Shown: piece after piece, positions 23,609-30,773 of the stretch
Layout of the letters: each line of letters begins with the position of its first letter
Numbering within the stretch: position 1 is the first letter of the stretch
Source: JAEYZM01 sp943372195
GTDB taxonomy: Bacteria > Bacteroidota > Bacteroidia > Sphingobacteriales > Sphingobacteriaceae
Length of the DNA stretch: 64,000 nucleotides
NCBI GenBank assembly: GCA_943372195.1
Contig: CALRXS010000012.1
Coordinates: 33,814-97,813, forward strand
Reading direction: 5' to 3'
The notes under the pieces: generated by a model
Seen by the model: only the letters and a program-made list of their open reading frames with translations
Database searches by the model: none
What the model was told of the DNA's origin: nothing
Program-made: the position numbers and the translations under genes

Positions 23609-24886
23609 ATGAAGAGACTTGTACTGCTATTTGCCATAGCAATTGTTACTACACATTCAATTGCACAATGTATCGGTGGTGATCGATATAAAACAAAAAC
23701 GTTTTCATACGATTCAGTAATGAACATTGTTTATGGTAACAATGTAACTGCAAGTTCTGCTACACCACAAGATTTATTGTTAGATATTTATTTGCCAGCA
23801 AGTGATACTTTCAGTAAAAGACCCGTGATTTTTTTCACTCATGGTGGATCATTTTTATTTGGCACTAAAGCCGATGGCGACGTTGTAAAACTATGTAAAG
23901 AATTCGCTCAACGTGGTTATGTTTGTGTTTCTCAAGATTACCGTTTAGGTATTGAAAACTTTGACGCAATTGGTGCCGCTCGTGCAGTATGGCGTGCAAT
24001 GCAAGATGGTAGAGCTGCTGTTCGTTATATGAAAGCGAATGCTGCTACATATAAAATAGATACCAACATGATTATTTATGGCGGATCATCTGCTGGTGCA
24101 TTTACAGCTCTTCATGTTGCCTTTCTTGATCAAAGCAATGAAGTATTAAGCACTATTGATACTAGTGCATATACTGGTTCAGGTAGTATGGGACTAGGTA
24201 ACTTTAAAGGAACTACCAATAACTTACCAAACACTTCTAATGTTCATGCAGTAGTTAATTTATGTGGAGCTATCGGTGATACGAGCTGGATACAAGCGAA
24301 AGATAAAAACATACCAATTATAAGTATGCACGGACCAGCAGATCGTACTGTACCATATGGCACTGCAGTTATTAAATTGTTAAACACAATTCCTTTATTA
24401 AAAGTGGATGGTAGCGCTAGCATCCGTACTAAATTAAATTTAGCAAATCATACGAATTATTTTCATACCTATTGCGGACAAGATCATGTACCTTATGCAG
24501 GTACTGCAGATTGGCAACGCGCGTGGATGGATACTACTATCAATTTCATAGCAAAAAACTTATATGAAAATGTTTTGAAATGTGGTTCTTCAGGTATTTA
24601 CAGCAATCAAGTAGATAGTGCCGATTGCCCAGCAACTGGCATAAATTCTGAATTGATTTCAGCAGTAAATATTTATCCGAACCCAGCTAATGAATTCGTG
24701 AATATTGAATCAAATGAAAAAATAATTTCAATTGAAATTTATGATGTACAAGGCAAACTTGTATTTAATTCTTATGTAAATGATTTCAACTTTACTTTAA
24801 ATGTTCAAGAATTTATTTCGAATATTTACTTAGTAAAAATAAAAACTGATCTAAACATATATCAAGAAAAACTCTTAATTAAATAA
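23609..24886 (+). CDS. Secreted alpha/beta-hydrolase (esterase/lipase) with T9SS sorting domain
   Basis: A 425-aa exported enzyme. The signal peptide ends near SIAQ. The hydrolase domain has the oxyanion HGGSFLFGTKADGD motif, the nucleophile elbow YGGSSAGAF (Ser near residue 157), and likely acid/base partners in GPADRTVPYG and CGQDHVPYAG. That pattern fits a carboxylesterase or feruloyl-esterase-like fold. Residues about 350-425 form a type A T9SS sorting domain (VNIYPNPANEFVNIES ... SIEIYDVQGKLVFNS ... NIYLVKIKTD). It should therefore be exported across the outer membrane by T9SS. The substrate is not predictable. Confidence 0.9.
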   Translation: MKRLVLLFAIAIVTTHSIAQCIGGDRYKTKTFSYDSVMNIVYGNNVTASSATPQDLLLDIYLPASDTFSKRPVIFFTHGGSFLFGTKADGDVVKLCKEFAQRGYVCVSQDYRLGIENFDAIGAARAVWRAMQDGRAAVRYMKANAATYKIDTNMIIYGGSSAGAFTALHVAFLDQSNEVLSTIDTSAYTGSGSMGLGNFKGTTNNLPNTSNVHAVVNLCGAIGDTSWIQAKDKNIPIISMHGPADRTVPYGTAVIKLLNTIPLLKVDGSASIRTKLNLANHTNYFHTYCGQDHVPYAGTADWQRAWMDTTINFIAKNLYENVLKCGSSGIYSNQVDSADCPATGINSELISAVNIYPNPANEFVNIESNEKIISIEIYDVQGKLVFNSYVNDFNFTLNVQEFISNIYLVKIKTDLNIYQEKLLIK

Positions 24887-24895
24887 TCTATTTTA

Positions 24896-25321
24896 ATGTC
24901 ATTAGATTATTATATCGATAGCAGCATTCAAACTTCAGATAATGAAAATTGGATGCTGCTATTTGATTTATATAGCAAAAAGTCAAAGTTCGTTGAGTTC
25001 AACATTCGAACTATAAATACCGATTTCAAAAAAATACTTTCTCAATTCAATAACGATATTATTTCAATGGGTGAAATCAAAACTAGAATTCACTCAGGGG
25101 GTAATAGCATTCGATTTGAAAGCTCTAAAGAAATGATCGCTTTCATAAAATCTAAAGAATATAGTTTCTGGAATAAATTCTGTATCGCAGACATTTCATT
25201 ATATGAAAATGATAAAGAAATCTTAGCCTGCAACAATCATGATTCATTAATCTATATTTTAGCATCGAAAGATGTAATAGAAAGCCTTAATAACAAGGGC
25301 TTTGAGTTCAAAAAACAGTAA
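24896..25321 (+). CDS. Hypothetical protein, function unknown
   Basis: A 141-aa soluble protein with no signal peptide or membrane segment, 9 nt after the T9SS hydrolase gene. Short strands and helices alternate (NWMLLFDLYSKKSKFVEFNIR, HSGGNSIRFESSKEMIAFIKS, EYSFWNKFCIADISLYEND). I do not recognise a family. The reading frame has codon use like its neighbours and no overlapping alternative, so it is probably real. Confidence 0.65.
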   Translation: MSLDYYIDSSIQTSDNENWMLLFDLYSKKSKFVEFNIRTINTDFKKILSQFNNDIISMGEIKTRIHSGGNSIRFESSKEMIAFIKSKEYSFWNKFCIADISLYENDKEILACNNHDSLIYILASKDVIESLNNKGFEFKKQ

Positions 25322-25378
25322 TTTTCACGAAACATTTTTCTTTTTACTGTCGTAATAATTCTAAAAAAAGAAATTATT

Positions 25379-25855
25379 ATGACTAACGAACGCTTAAAAA
25401 TGTGGATCGATTTAGGGAAATGGTTCATAGTATCGGTCGGACTTGTATTAATGACAAAAATTATTGACGCTGGGTTTAAAGATAGAGAAGTAGGAATGAA
25501 AGAAATAACTACGTACGATCGATATACGAAGCTTATCACTGATTACAATCGTATTGCAGAACGTAGAATGCTCGCACAATTTTTTGCAAACGTTTCCCCT
25601 TCAGACGAAATTCGAAAAGGTTGGCAACGATATTATGAAGAAGTCAATAAAGAATATTTAGCACATCAAGATTCATTAAGAGTTAAAGAAATACGTTTAC
25701 AAAATCTGCAAACTATTCCACAAACAAAAAATAAAAAAAGTACCTCTACAAATAATTCTAAAACTATTGAAAAACTATATGAAGAAATTGAAAATATCAA
25801 AGAGGAACTAACTATCCGAGACGAGCAAAAACTAAAACTTGAATCATCCGAATAA
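25379..25855 (+). CDS. Hypothetical single-pass membrane protein with coiled coil
   Basis: A 158-aa protein. One membrane segment lies near residues 11-30 (WFIVSVGLVLMTKIIDAG). A middle region (YDRYTKLITDYNRIAERRMLAQFFANVSPSDEIRKGW) follows, then a charged C-terminal coiled coil (residues about 100-158, IEKLYEEIENIKEELTIRDEQ). No family was recognised. Its stop lies upstream of a heptamer repeat tract and the convergent pseudouridine synthase gene. Confidence 0.7.
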   Translation: MTNERLKMWIDLGKWFIVSVGLVLMTKIIDAGFKDREVGMKEITTYDRYTKLITDYNRIAERRMLAQFFANVSPSDEIRKGWQRYYEEVNKEYLAHQDSLRVKEIRLQNLQTIPQTKNKKSTSTNNSKTIEKLYEEIENIKEELTIRDEQKLKLESSE

Positions 25856-25904
25856 AAAAATCAAAAAAAGGAATCAACGATATACAAAATCAAAAATAGC
25901 AAAT

Positions 25905-25965
25905 CGGAATACTGAATACGGAATACCGAATACCTTCTAGTCAGCAGTTACTAGTCACCAGTTAC
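25905..25965. repeat. Heptamer element reaching into the 3' end of the RluA-type gene
   Basis: Units GGAATAC, TGAATAC, GGAATAC and CGAATAC (25906-25933) are followed by GTCAGCA, GTTACTA, GTCACCA and GTTAC (25940-25965). The last 15 bases lie inside the convergent gene and encode its final residues (VTGD and stop). It joins two unrelated unit flavours in tandem, as also seen at 45880-45991. Confidence 0.8.
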
Positions 25966-26625
25966 GATCTTCCGCCAAAACGCATCCCCAGGCACCTCCG
26001 CTACAATCTTCATCTGCTCTTTCGTGACCGGATGTTCAAATTCTAAAGACCTTGAGTGCAAACAGATGCTTCTATCCTTATTTGCTCGTGGATAACCATA
26101 TTTATTATCACCTACTATAGGGCAACCCATTTTTGATAATTGAATTCTTATTTGATGTGTACGACCTGTAATTGGTTTTACTTCTAATAAGTAAAAGCCA
26201 TTATTTTCTGCAATTAATTTATAAGTTAATTCAGAACGCAAGCTATCTTTAGCTTCTTTATCGTATGCTCTTGCTAAATTTTTATTAGAGTCTTTTGTTA
26301 ACCAATGAACTAATCTTCCTTCTTGTTGTGGTGGTTGATTTCGTACAATTGCATAATAAGTTTTTTGAATTTTTCTTTCTTTAAAAGCAAGATTCATTCT
26401 TTCTAAGGCCTTGCTAGTTCTGGCCATTAGCACCAATCCGCTTACTGGTCTATCAATTCTATGAATGACCCCAAGAAATGCTTCGCCTGGTTTATTGAAA
26501 GTCACGCGAATATATTCTTTGACTTCCATCTCTAATGAGATATCACCCGTTTGGTCAACTTGAACTAATTGTCCGTTCGGCTTATTAATTGCAATTAAAT
26601 GATTGTCTTGATAAACAATATTCAT
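25951..26625 (-). CDS. RluA-family pseudouridine synthase
   Basis: A 224-aa enzyme without an S4 domain. The catalytic motif is GVIHRIDRPVSGLVLMARTS (Asp near residue 63), followed by KTYYAIVRNQ, the ITGRTHQIRIQLSKMGCPIVGDNKYG block and the closing LHSRSLEFEHPVT. This fits the RluA/RluC/RluD/TruC superfamily; the target uridine cannot be told from sequence. Its 3' end overlaps a repeat element. It starts 2 nt after panB, so the two should be one operon. Confidence 0.93.
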   Translation of the reverse strand: MNIVYQDNHLIAINKPNGQLVQVDQTGDISLEMEVKEYIRVTFNKPGEAFLGVIHRIDRPVSGLVLMARTSKALERMNLAFKERKIQKTYYAIVRNQPPQQEGRLVHWLTKDSNKNLARAYDKEAKDSLRSELTYKLIAENNGFYLLEVKPITGRTHQIRIQLSKMGCPIVGDNKYGYPRANKDRSICLHSRSLEFEHPVTKEQMKIVAEVPGDAFWRKIVTGD

Positions 26626-26627
26626 AA

Positions 26628-27443
26628 TTAATATTGCTCTTTTTCGTTCGGGAAATCTGTTGATTTTACATCAGAAATATATGACTTCACAGCAGAATTT
26701 ATTTCTTCGTATAAATTCAAATATTGACGCAAAAAACGCGGTTTAAATCCTTTCGTTAATCCGAGTAAATCATTTACCACTAATACTTGTCCGTCGACGT
26801 CTGCACCCGCTCCAATACCAATAACAGGTATCTTCACCGCATCTGTTACTTTTTTAGCTAGTGCAGCCGGAATCTTCTCTAATACTAAAGCAAAACATCC
26901 TGCCTCTTGCAATACCAAAGCATCTTCTAATAATTTTTGCGCTTCAGCCTCTTCTTTAGCACGTACGGTATATGTACCAAATTTATAAATCGACTGAGGT
27001 GTTAGTCCTAAGTGCCCCATCACTGGTACACCCGCAGAAACTATACGTTCTATTGACTCACGTACTTCAGCACCACCCTCTAACTTCACAGCATGTGCCC
27101 CCGACTCTTTCATAATTCTAATCGAAGATTGTAAAGCTTCCTTCGAATTACCCTGGTATGAACCAAATGGTAAATCAACCACAACCAGTGCCCTACTCAC
27201 CGCACGAACCACAGACGATGCATGATAAATCATTTGATCTAAAGTAATCGGCAATGTAGTCTCATGTCCGGCCATTACATTCGAAGCCGAATCACCCACC
27301 AATAACACATCAATACCTGCATCATCTAATATTAATGCAGTAGAATAATCATATGCAGTCAACATCGCAATTTTTTCAGAACTGCCTTTCATAGCCAAAA
27401 GAGTGTGCGTGGTAACCTTTTTTATTTCTTTGTGTACTGACAT
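26628..27443 (-). CDS. panB: 3-methyl-2-oxobutanoate hydroxymethyltransferase
   Basis: First committed step of pantothenate (coenzyme A) synthesis: transfers a hydroxymethyl group from methylene-tetrahydrofolate to ketoisovalerate. Typical motifs are KIAMLTAYDYSTALILDDAG, LLVGDSASNVMAGHETTLPIT, VVVDLPFGSYQ, AVKLEGG, PVMGHLGLTPQ and the IPVIGIGAGADVDGQVLV block. The 271-aa length is standard. It is followed 2 nt later by a pseudouridine synthase gene. No other pan genes are in the window. Confidence 0.97.
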   Translation of the reverse strand: MSVHKEIKKVTTHTLLAMKGSSEKIAMLTAYDYSTALILDDAGIDVLLVGDSASNVMAGHETTLPITLDQMIYHASSVVRAVSRALVVVDLPFGSYQGNSKEALQSSIRIMKESGAHAVKLEGGAEVRESIERIVSAGVPVMGHLGLTPQSIYKFGTYTVRAKEEAEAQKLLEDALVLQEAGCFALVLEKIPAALAKKVTDAVKIPVIGIGAGADVDGQVLVVNDLLGLTKGFKPRFLRQYLNLYEEINSAVKSYISDVKSTDFPNEKEQY

Positions 27444-27529
27444 AATCTATTTATTAAGGTGATTCTAAACAAAAGTCAACTAAATTTTCAATCTTTCAAA
27501 AAATGCTTATTCAATAATGCTATTTTTAT

Positions 27530-27537
27530 TACCTTTG
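27530..27537 (+). promoter_or_regulatory. -7 element of the carA leader
   Basis: TACCTTTG matches TAnnTTTG. The predicted transcript start is about 27542-27544, at the foot of the first helix of the leader RNA, about 135 nt before the carA start. No strict TTG was found at the -33 position. Confidence 0.6.
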
Positions 27538-27542
27538 CAGCC

Positions 27543-27660
27543 AATGAAAACGACTCGTCTTATATCGAAAAAGACAATGAAGAGCAAAAAAGCTCCTCAT
27601 AATCAGTCGTTTTTAAATTATTAAAGAGGCTTTGTATTATTTACAAGGCTTTTTTTGTGT
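27543..27660 (+). ncRNA. Candidate cis-regulatory leader RNA of carA (three-way junction plus terminator)
   Basis: Right after the promoter, AAAACGACT (27547-27555) pairs perfectly with AGTCGTTTT (27605-27613) to close a junction. Inside are P2, GTCTT/AAGAC (27557-27575), and P3, ATGA-A-GAGC/GCTC-C-TCAT (27577-27600) with an A6 loop. A terminator hairpin follows at 27629-27656. GAGG and CTTT at its 5' foot could instead pair with CCTC and AAAG inside P3, so the two states look mutually exclusive, as in attenuators. No known riboswitch class was recognised. A 26-codon ORF (27544-27624) overlaps it and is an alternative reading. Confidence 0.6.
27629..27656 (+). terminator. Terminator in the carA leader
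   Basis: GCTTTGTA (27629-27636) pairs with TACAAGGC (27642-27649), 8 bp with one G-U, around a TTATT loop, and is followed by seven T residues. It lies 21 nt before the carA start, where it can only serve premature termination of carA transcription. Confidence 0.75.
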
Positions 27661-27677
27661 CTAAACAAATTTAAGAA

Positions 27678-28772
27678 ATGGCAGAAATAGCAAAAATTCC
27701 GGCAGTATTAGTTTTGGCAGATGGTACCGTGTTTCATGGTAAATCGGCAGGTAAAATTGGTACTACTACAGGTGAAATATGTTTTAATACCGGTATGACT
27801 GGTTATCAAGAGATTTTCACCGACCCATCTTACTTCGGACAAATCATGGTCACAACCAATGCACATATTGGTAATTATGGTATAAGACATGAAGAGGTGG
27901 AGTCAGATAGTATTAAAATAGCTGGACTTGTTTGCAAGAATTATTCTTTAAATTATTCTCGCAAAATGGCTGACGAATCAATTCAAGATTACTTTTTGAA
28001 TGATAACATTGTCGGTATATCTGACATCGACACACGTCAGCTAGTAAGACATATTAGAGATAAGGGCGCAATGAATGCTATTATTTCTTCGGATGTCTTA
28101 GATGTTGAAGAGTTGAAGAAGAAATTAGCAGATGTGCCTTCAATGGCTGGCTTAGAGTTATCATCTACAGTAAGTACGAAAGAAGCTTACTATGTTGGTA
28201 ATCCAGATGCAAAATATAAAGTAGCAGTATTAGACTTAGGTGTTAAGAAAAATATTTTAAGATGTTTTACTGAGAGAGATGTATACGCTAAAGTTTTTCC
28301 AGCGAAAACTTCTTTCGAAGAAATGAAAGCTTGGAACCCGAATGGTTACTTTATCTCTAACGGTCCGGGTGACCCATCAGCAATGCCATATGCTATTGAA
28401 ACAGTAAAGAAAGTTTTAGAAAGTGGAACTCCGATGTTCGGTATTTGTTTAGGTCATCAATTGCTTGCATTGGCGAATGATATTAGAACACATAAAATGT
28501 TTAATGGTCACCGAGGATTAAATCACCCGGTAAAAAATATTATTCAAAATCGTTGCGAAGTAACTTCTCAGAATCACGGATTCGGAGTAGTGCCTGAAGA
28601 TGTAAGAAGTTCAGAAAAAGTAGAAATTACACATATAAATTTAAATGATCAGTCAATTGAAGGCATCAGAGTAAAAGGTAAGAAAGCCTTTTCGGTTCAG
28701 TACCATCCGGAGTCATCACCAGGACCACATGATTCAAGATATTTATTTGATGATTTCATCGCAATGTTATAA
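27678..28772 (+). CDS. carA: Carbamoyl-phosphate synthase small subunit
   Basis: The glutamine amidotransferase subunit that supplies ammonia to CarB for pyrimidine and arginine synthesis. 364 aa. The N-terminal CPSase domain begins AVLVLADGTVFHGKS with TGMTGYQEIFTDPSY. The C-terminal class I glutaminase has the nucleophile motif FGICLGHQLLALA (Cys near residue 257) and the partner HPESSPGPHDS. The gene lies behind a leader with a candidate attenuator and 39 nt before eno. carB is not in the window. Confidence 0.97.
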   Translation: MAEIAKIPAVLVLADGTVFHGKSAGKIGTTTGEICFNTGMTGYQEIFTDPSYFGQIMVTTNAHIGNYGIRHEEVESDSIKIAGLVCKNYSLNYSRKMADESIQDYFLNDNIVGISDIDTRQLVRHIRDKGAMNAIISSDVLDVEELKKKLADVPSMAGLELSSTVSTKEAYYVGNPDAKYKVAVLDLGVKKNILRCFTERDVYAKVFPAKTSFEEMKAWNPNGYFISNGPGDPSAMPYAIETVKKVLESGTPMFGICLGHQLLALANDIRTHKMFNGHRGLNHPVKNIIQNRCEVTSQNHGFGVVPEDVRSSEKVEITHINLNDQSIEGIRVKGKKAFSVQYHPESSPGPHDSRYLFDDFIAML

Positions 28773-28811
28773 AATGTATATTCGTTAAAGAGAAAAATAA
28801 ACACAAATCAT

Positions 28812-30101
28812 ATGAGTTTAATAATTGACGTAAAAGCGAGACAAATTCTTGACTCGAGAGGTAACCCAACTGTTGAAGTTGATGTATTAACAGAAAACGG
28901 ATTTTTAGGAAGAGCAGCAGTACCATCAGGTGCTTCAACTGGTGCACATGAGGCAGTAGAATTAAGAGATGCTGATCAATCAAAATATTTAGGCAAAGGA
29001 GTTTTGAAAGCCGTTGCAAATGTGAATGAAATTATTGCTAATGAATTAAGAGGTGCTGATGTATTTGAGCAAAACTTAATTGATAAGTTGATGATTGAAT
29101 TAGATGGAACTGAAAATAAAAGTAAGCTAGGTGCTAACGCAATATTAGGTGTATCATTAGCAGTTGCTAAAGCTGCAGCTCAAGAATCACGTCAACCATT
29201 ATATCGTTATGTAGGCGGAGTAAATGCAAATACATTACCGGTACCAATGTTGAACATCTTAAACGGTGGTGCACATGCTGATAACAAAATAGATTTTCAA
29301 GAATTTATGGTGATGCCATTTGGTGCTGAGAGTTTTTCTCAAGGCTTACAAATGGGTGCCGAAATCTTTCATCACTTAAAATCAGTATTAAAGAAAAAAG
29401 GCTACTCAACTAACGTTGGTGATGAAGGCGGATTTGCGCCTAACATCGGTTCGAATGTTGAAGCAATTGAAACAGTATTACAAGCTATTGAAGCAGCGGG
29501 TTATAGACCAGGTGAAGATGTATGGATTGCGATGGATGCTGCATCGACAGAGATGTGGAACGAGAACGAAAAAGTATATCACTTCCATAAATCAAGTGGA
29601 GAAAAATTAACTTCTGATGAGATGGTTCAATACTGGGTTGATTGGAGCAAGAAATATCCGATTATCTCTATCGAAGACGGATTAGCAGAAGACGATTGGA
29701 GTGGTTGGGCTGGTGTTACAAAAGCAATTGGTGAAAAAGTTCAATTAGTAGGCGATGATTTATTCGTTACTAACGTGAAAAGATTATCAATGGGCGTTGA
29801 GCAAAATATCGCGAATTCAATTTTAGTGAAAGTAAATCAAATAGGTTCATTAACTGAAACTATTGATGCCGTGAATATGGCACATAGAAATTCATATACT
29901 TCAGTAATGAGTCATCGTTCAGGTGAAACTGAAGATTATACAATTGCAGACTTAGCGGTTGCATTGAACTGCGGACAAATTAAAACAGGTTCAGCATCAC
30001 GTTCAGACAGAATTGCAAAATACAATCAATTATTGCGCATCGAAGAAGAGTTAGGTTCTAATGCGCATTATATAGGAAAGAATTTTAAATACATTAAATA
30101 A
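28812..30101 (+). CDS. eno: Enolase
   Basis: Interconverts 2-phosphoglycerate and phosphoenolpyruvate in glycolysis. The 429-aa protein has the N-terminal VKARQILDSRGNPTVEVDV, substrate-loop SGASTGAHEAVELRD, NVGDEGGFAPNIGSNVEAI, the Mg-binding IEDGLAEDDW and VGDDLFVTN motifs, and the C-terminal signature LVKVNQIGSLTET with MSHRSGETEDYTIADLAV. It follows carA by 39 nt, a common arrangement in Bacteroidota. A facing heptamer repeat element starts 8 nt after its stop. Confidence 0.98.
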   Translation: MSLIIDVKARQILDSRGNPTVEVDVLTENGFLGRAAVPSGASTGAHEAVELRDADQSKYLGKGVLKAVANVNEIIANELRGADVFEQNLIDKLMIELDGTENKSKLGANAILGVSLAVAKAAAQESRQPLYRYVGGVNANTLPVPMLNILNGGAHADNKIDFQEFMVMPFGAESFSQGLQMGAEIFHHLKSVLKKKGYSTNVGDEGGFAPNIGSNVEAIETVLQAIEAAGYRPGEDVWIAMDAASTEMWNENEKVYHFHKSSGEKLTSDEMVQYWVDWSKKYPIISIEDGLAEDDWSGWAGVTKAIGEKVQLVGDDLFVTNVKRLSMGVEQNIANSILVKVNQIGSLTETIDAVNMAHRNSYTSVMSHRSGETEDYTIADLAVALNCGQIKTGSASRSDRIAKYNQLLRIEEELGSNAHYIGKNFKYIK

Positions 30102-30108
30102 TTTTTTT

Positions 30109-30168
30109 GTACTGAGTACTGAGTATTGTGGTTTGAGATCCCAATACTCAATACTCAGTACTCAATAC
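30109..30168. repeat. Heptamer hairpin element (GTACTGA family)
   Basis: The left arm GTACTGA, GTACTGA, GTATTG (30109-30128) faces the right arm CAATACT, CAATACT, CAGTACT, CAATAC (30142-30168) across a 13-nt loop. About 19 of 20 aligned bases are complementary. It separates eno from the DUF4293 gene, and any reading frame through it is spurious. Confidence 0.85.
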
Positions 30169-30176
30169 AAAATATT

Positions 30177-30662
30177 ATGGTTCAAAGAATCCAAACCCTC
30201 TACCTATTCTTAGCATCAACAGCATTAGCTTTAATGTTTTTCTTGCCGATCTATAATTTTGTTGAAAGACAGGGTGATAGTATCGAGAAGGATGTTAAAA
30301 TTACCATTCAAGGTCGTTTCGAAAAAGAAATGAGTACAGGTGAATATGTAATTGCTAAACCTAATTGGGCTAGAAGTTTAATGACAATGATTATTGGTAT
30401 GGGATTGTTTGTAAACATATTTCAATACACTAATCGTAAACGTCAGATATTAATTTCAAGAATATTAATCATCGCAAACTTTGCTTTAATAGGCATTATG
30501 TTGTACGATGCATTTGGCATTGTCAATGCTGAAGGTGTAAGTCAAATCATTACTGGCTACGCAGTATTTATGCCAACGATATCAGTAATATTAACAGCCT
30601 TGGCAGCAAGAGCTATTAAGAAAGACGAAGAATTAGTTAGGTCAGCAGACCGCCTCAGGTAA
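30177..30662 (+). CDS. DUF4293 integral membrane protein
   Basis: 161 aa from the ATG at 30177. This start gives the conserved family beginning MVQRIQTLYLFLASTALA and avoids translating the repeat hairpin upstream. Four membrane segments are predicted (residues about 7-27, 75-92, 100-121 and 128-150). DUF4293 is a Bacteroidota-specific family of unknown function. It sits downstream of eno but behind a repeat element that may insulate it. Confidence 0.88.
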   Translation: MVQRIQTLYLFLASTALALMFFLPIYNFVERQGDSIEKDVKITIQGRFEKEMSTGEYVIAKPNWARSLMTMIIGMGLFVNIFQYTNRKRQILISRILIIANFALIGIMLYDAFGIVNAEGVSQIITGYAVFMPTISVILTALAARAIKKDEELVRSADRLR

Positions 30663-30674
30663 TTTTTTTACCCA

Positions 30675-30708
30675 TACTGGTGGCACGACTTAAGTCGTGC
30701 CACCAGTA
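30675..30708. repeat. 34-bp perfect palindrome (REP-like)
   Basis: The half-site TACTGGTGGCACGACTT is followed at once by its exact reverse complement, giving a 34-bp perfect palindrome far richer in GC than its surroundings. No T-run follows. It lies between the convergent DUF4293 and ABC transporter genes and recalls REP-type palindromes. Confidence 0.85.
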
Positions 30709-30719
30709 ATACCTAATCA

Positions 30720-30763
30720 AGCAGGATTATAAATAATCCTTCAAATATCATCCTGCATTTAAT
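30720..30763. repeat. Secondary inverted repeats next to the palindrome
   Basis: AGCAGGAT near 30720 is complementary to ATCCTGC near 30755, and the inner AGGATTAT pairs with ATAATCCT. Two alternative hairpins are possible in the same 45 bases, which may serve as terminators for the convergent genes. Confidence 0.5.
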
Positions 30764-30773
30764 AAGCTTTATT

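Noticed and set aside
23388..23642. Phe/Cys-rich minus-strand ORF
   Set aside because: It is antisense to the lysine/glutamate-rich tail of the META protein (AAA/GAA codons read backwards as TTT/TTC) and has no supporting features.
30126..30176. Upstream start of the DUF4293 protein
   Set aside because: The extra 17 residues translate the heptamer hairpin between eno and the gene. The ATG at 30177 gives the typical family N-terminus.
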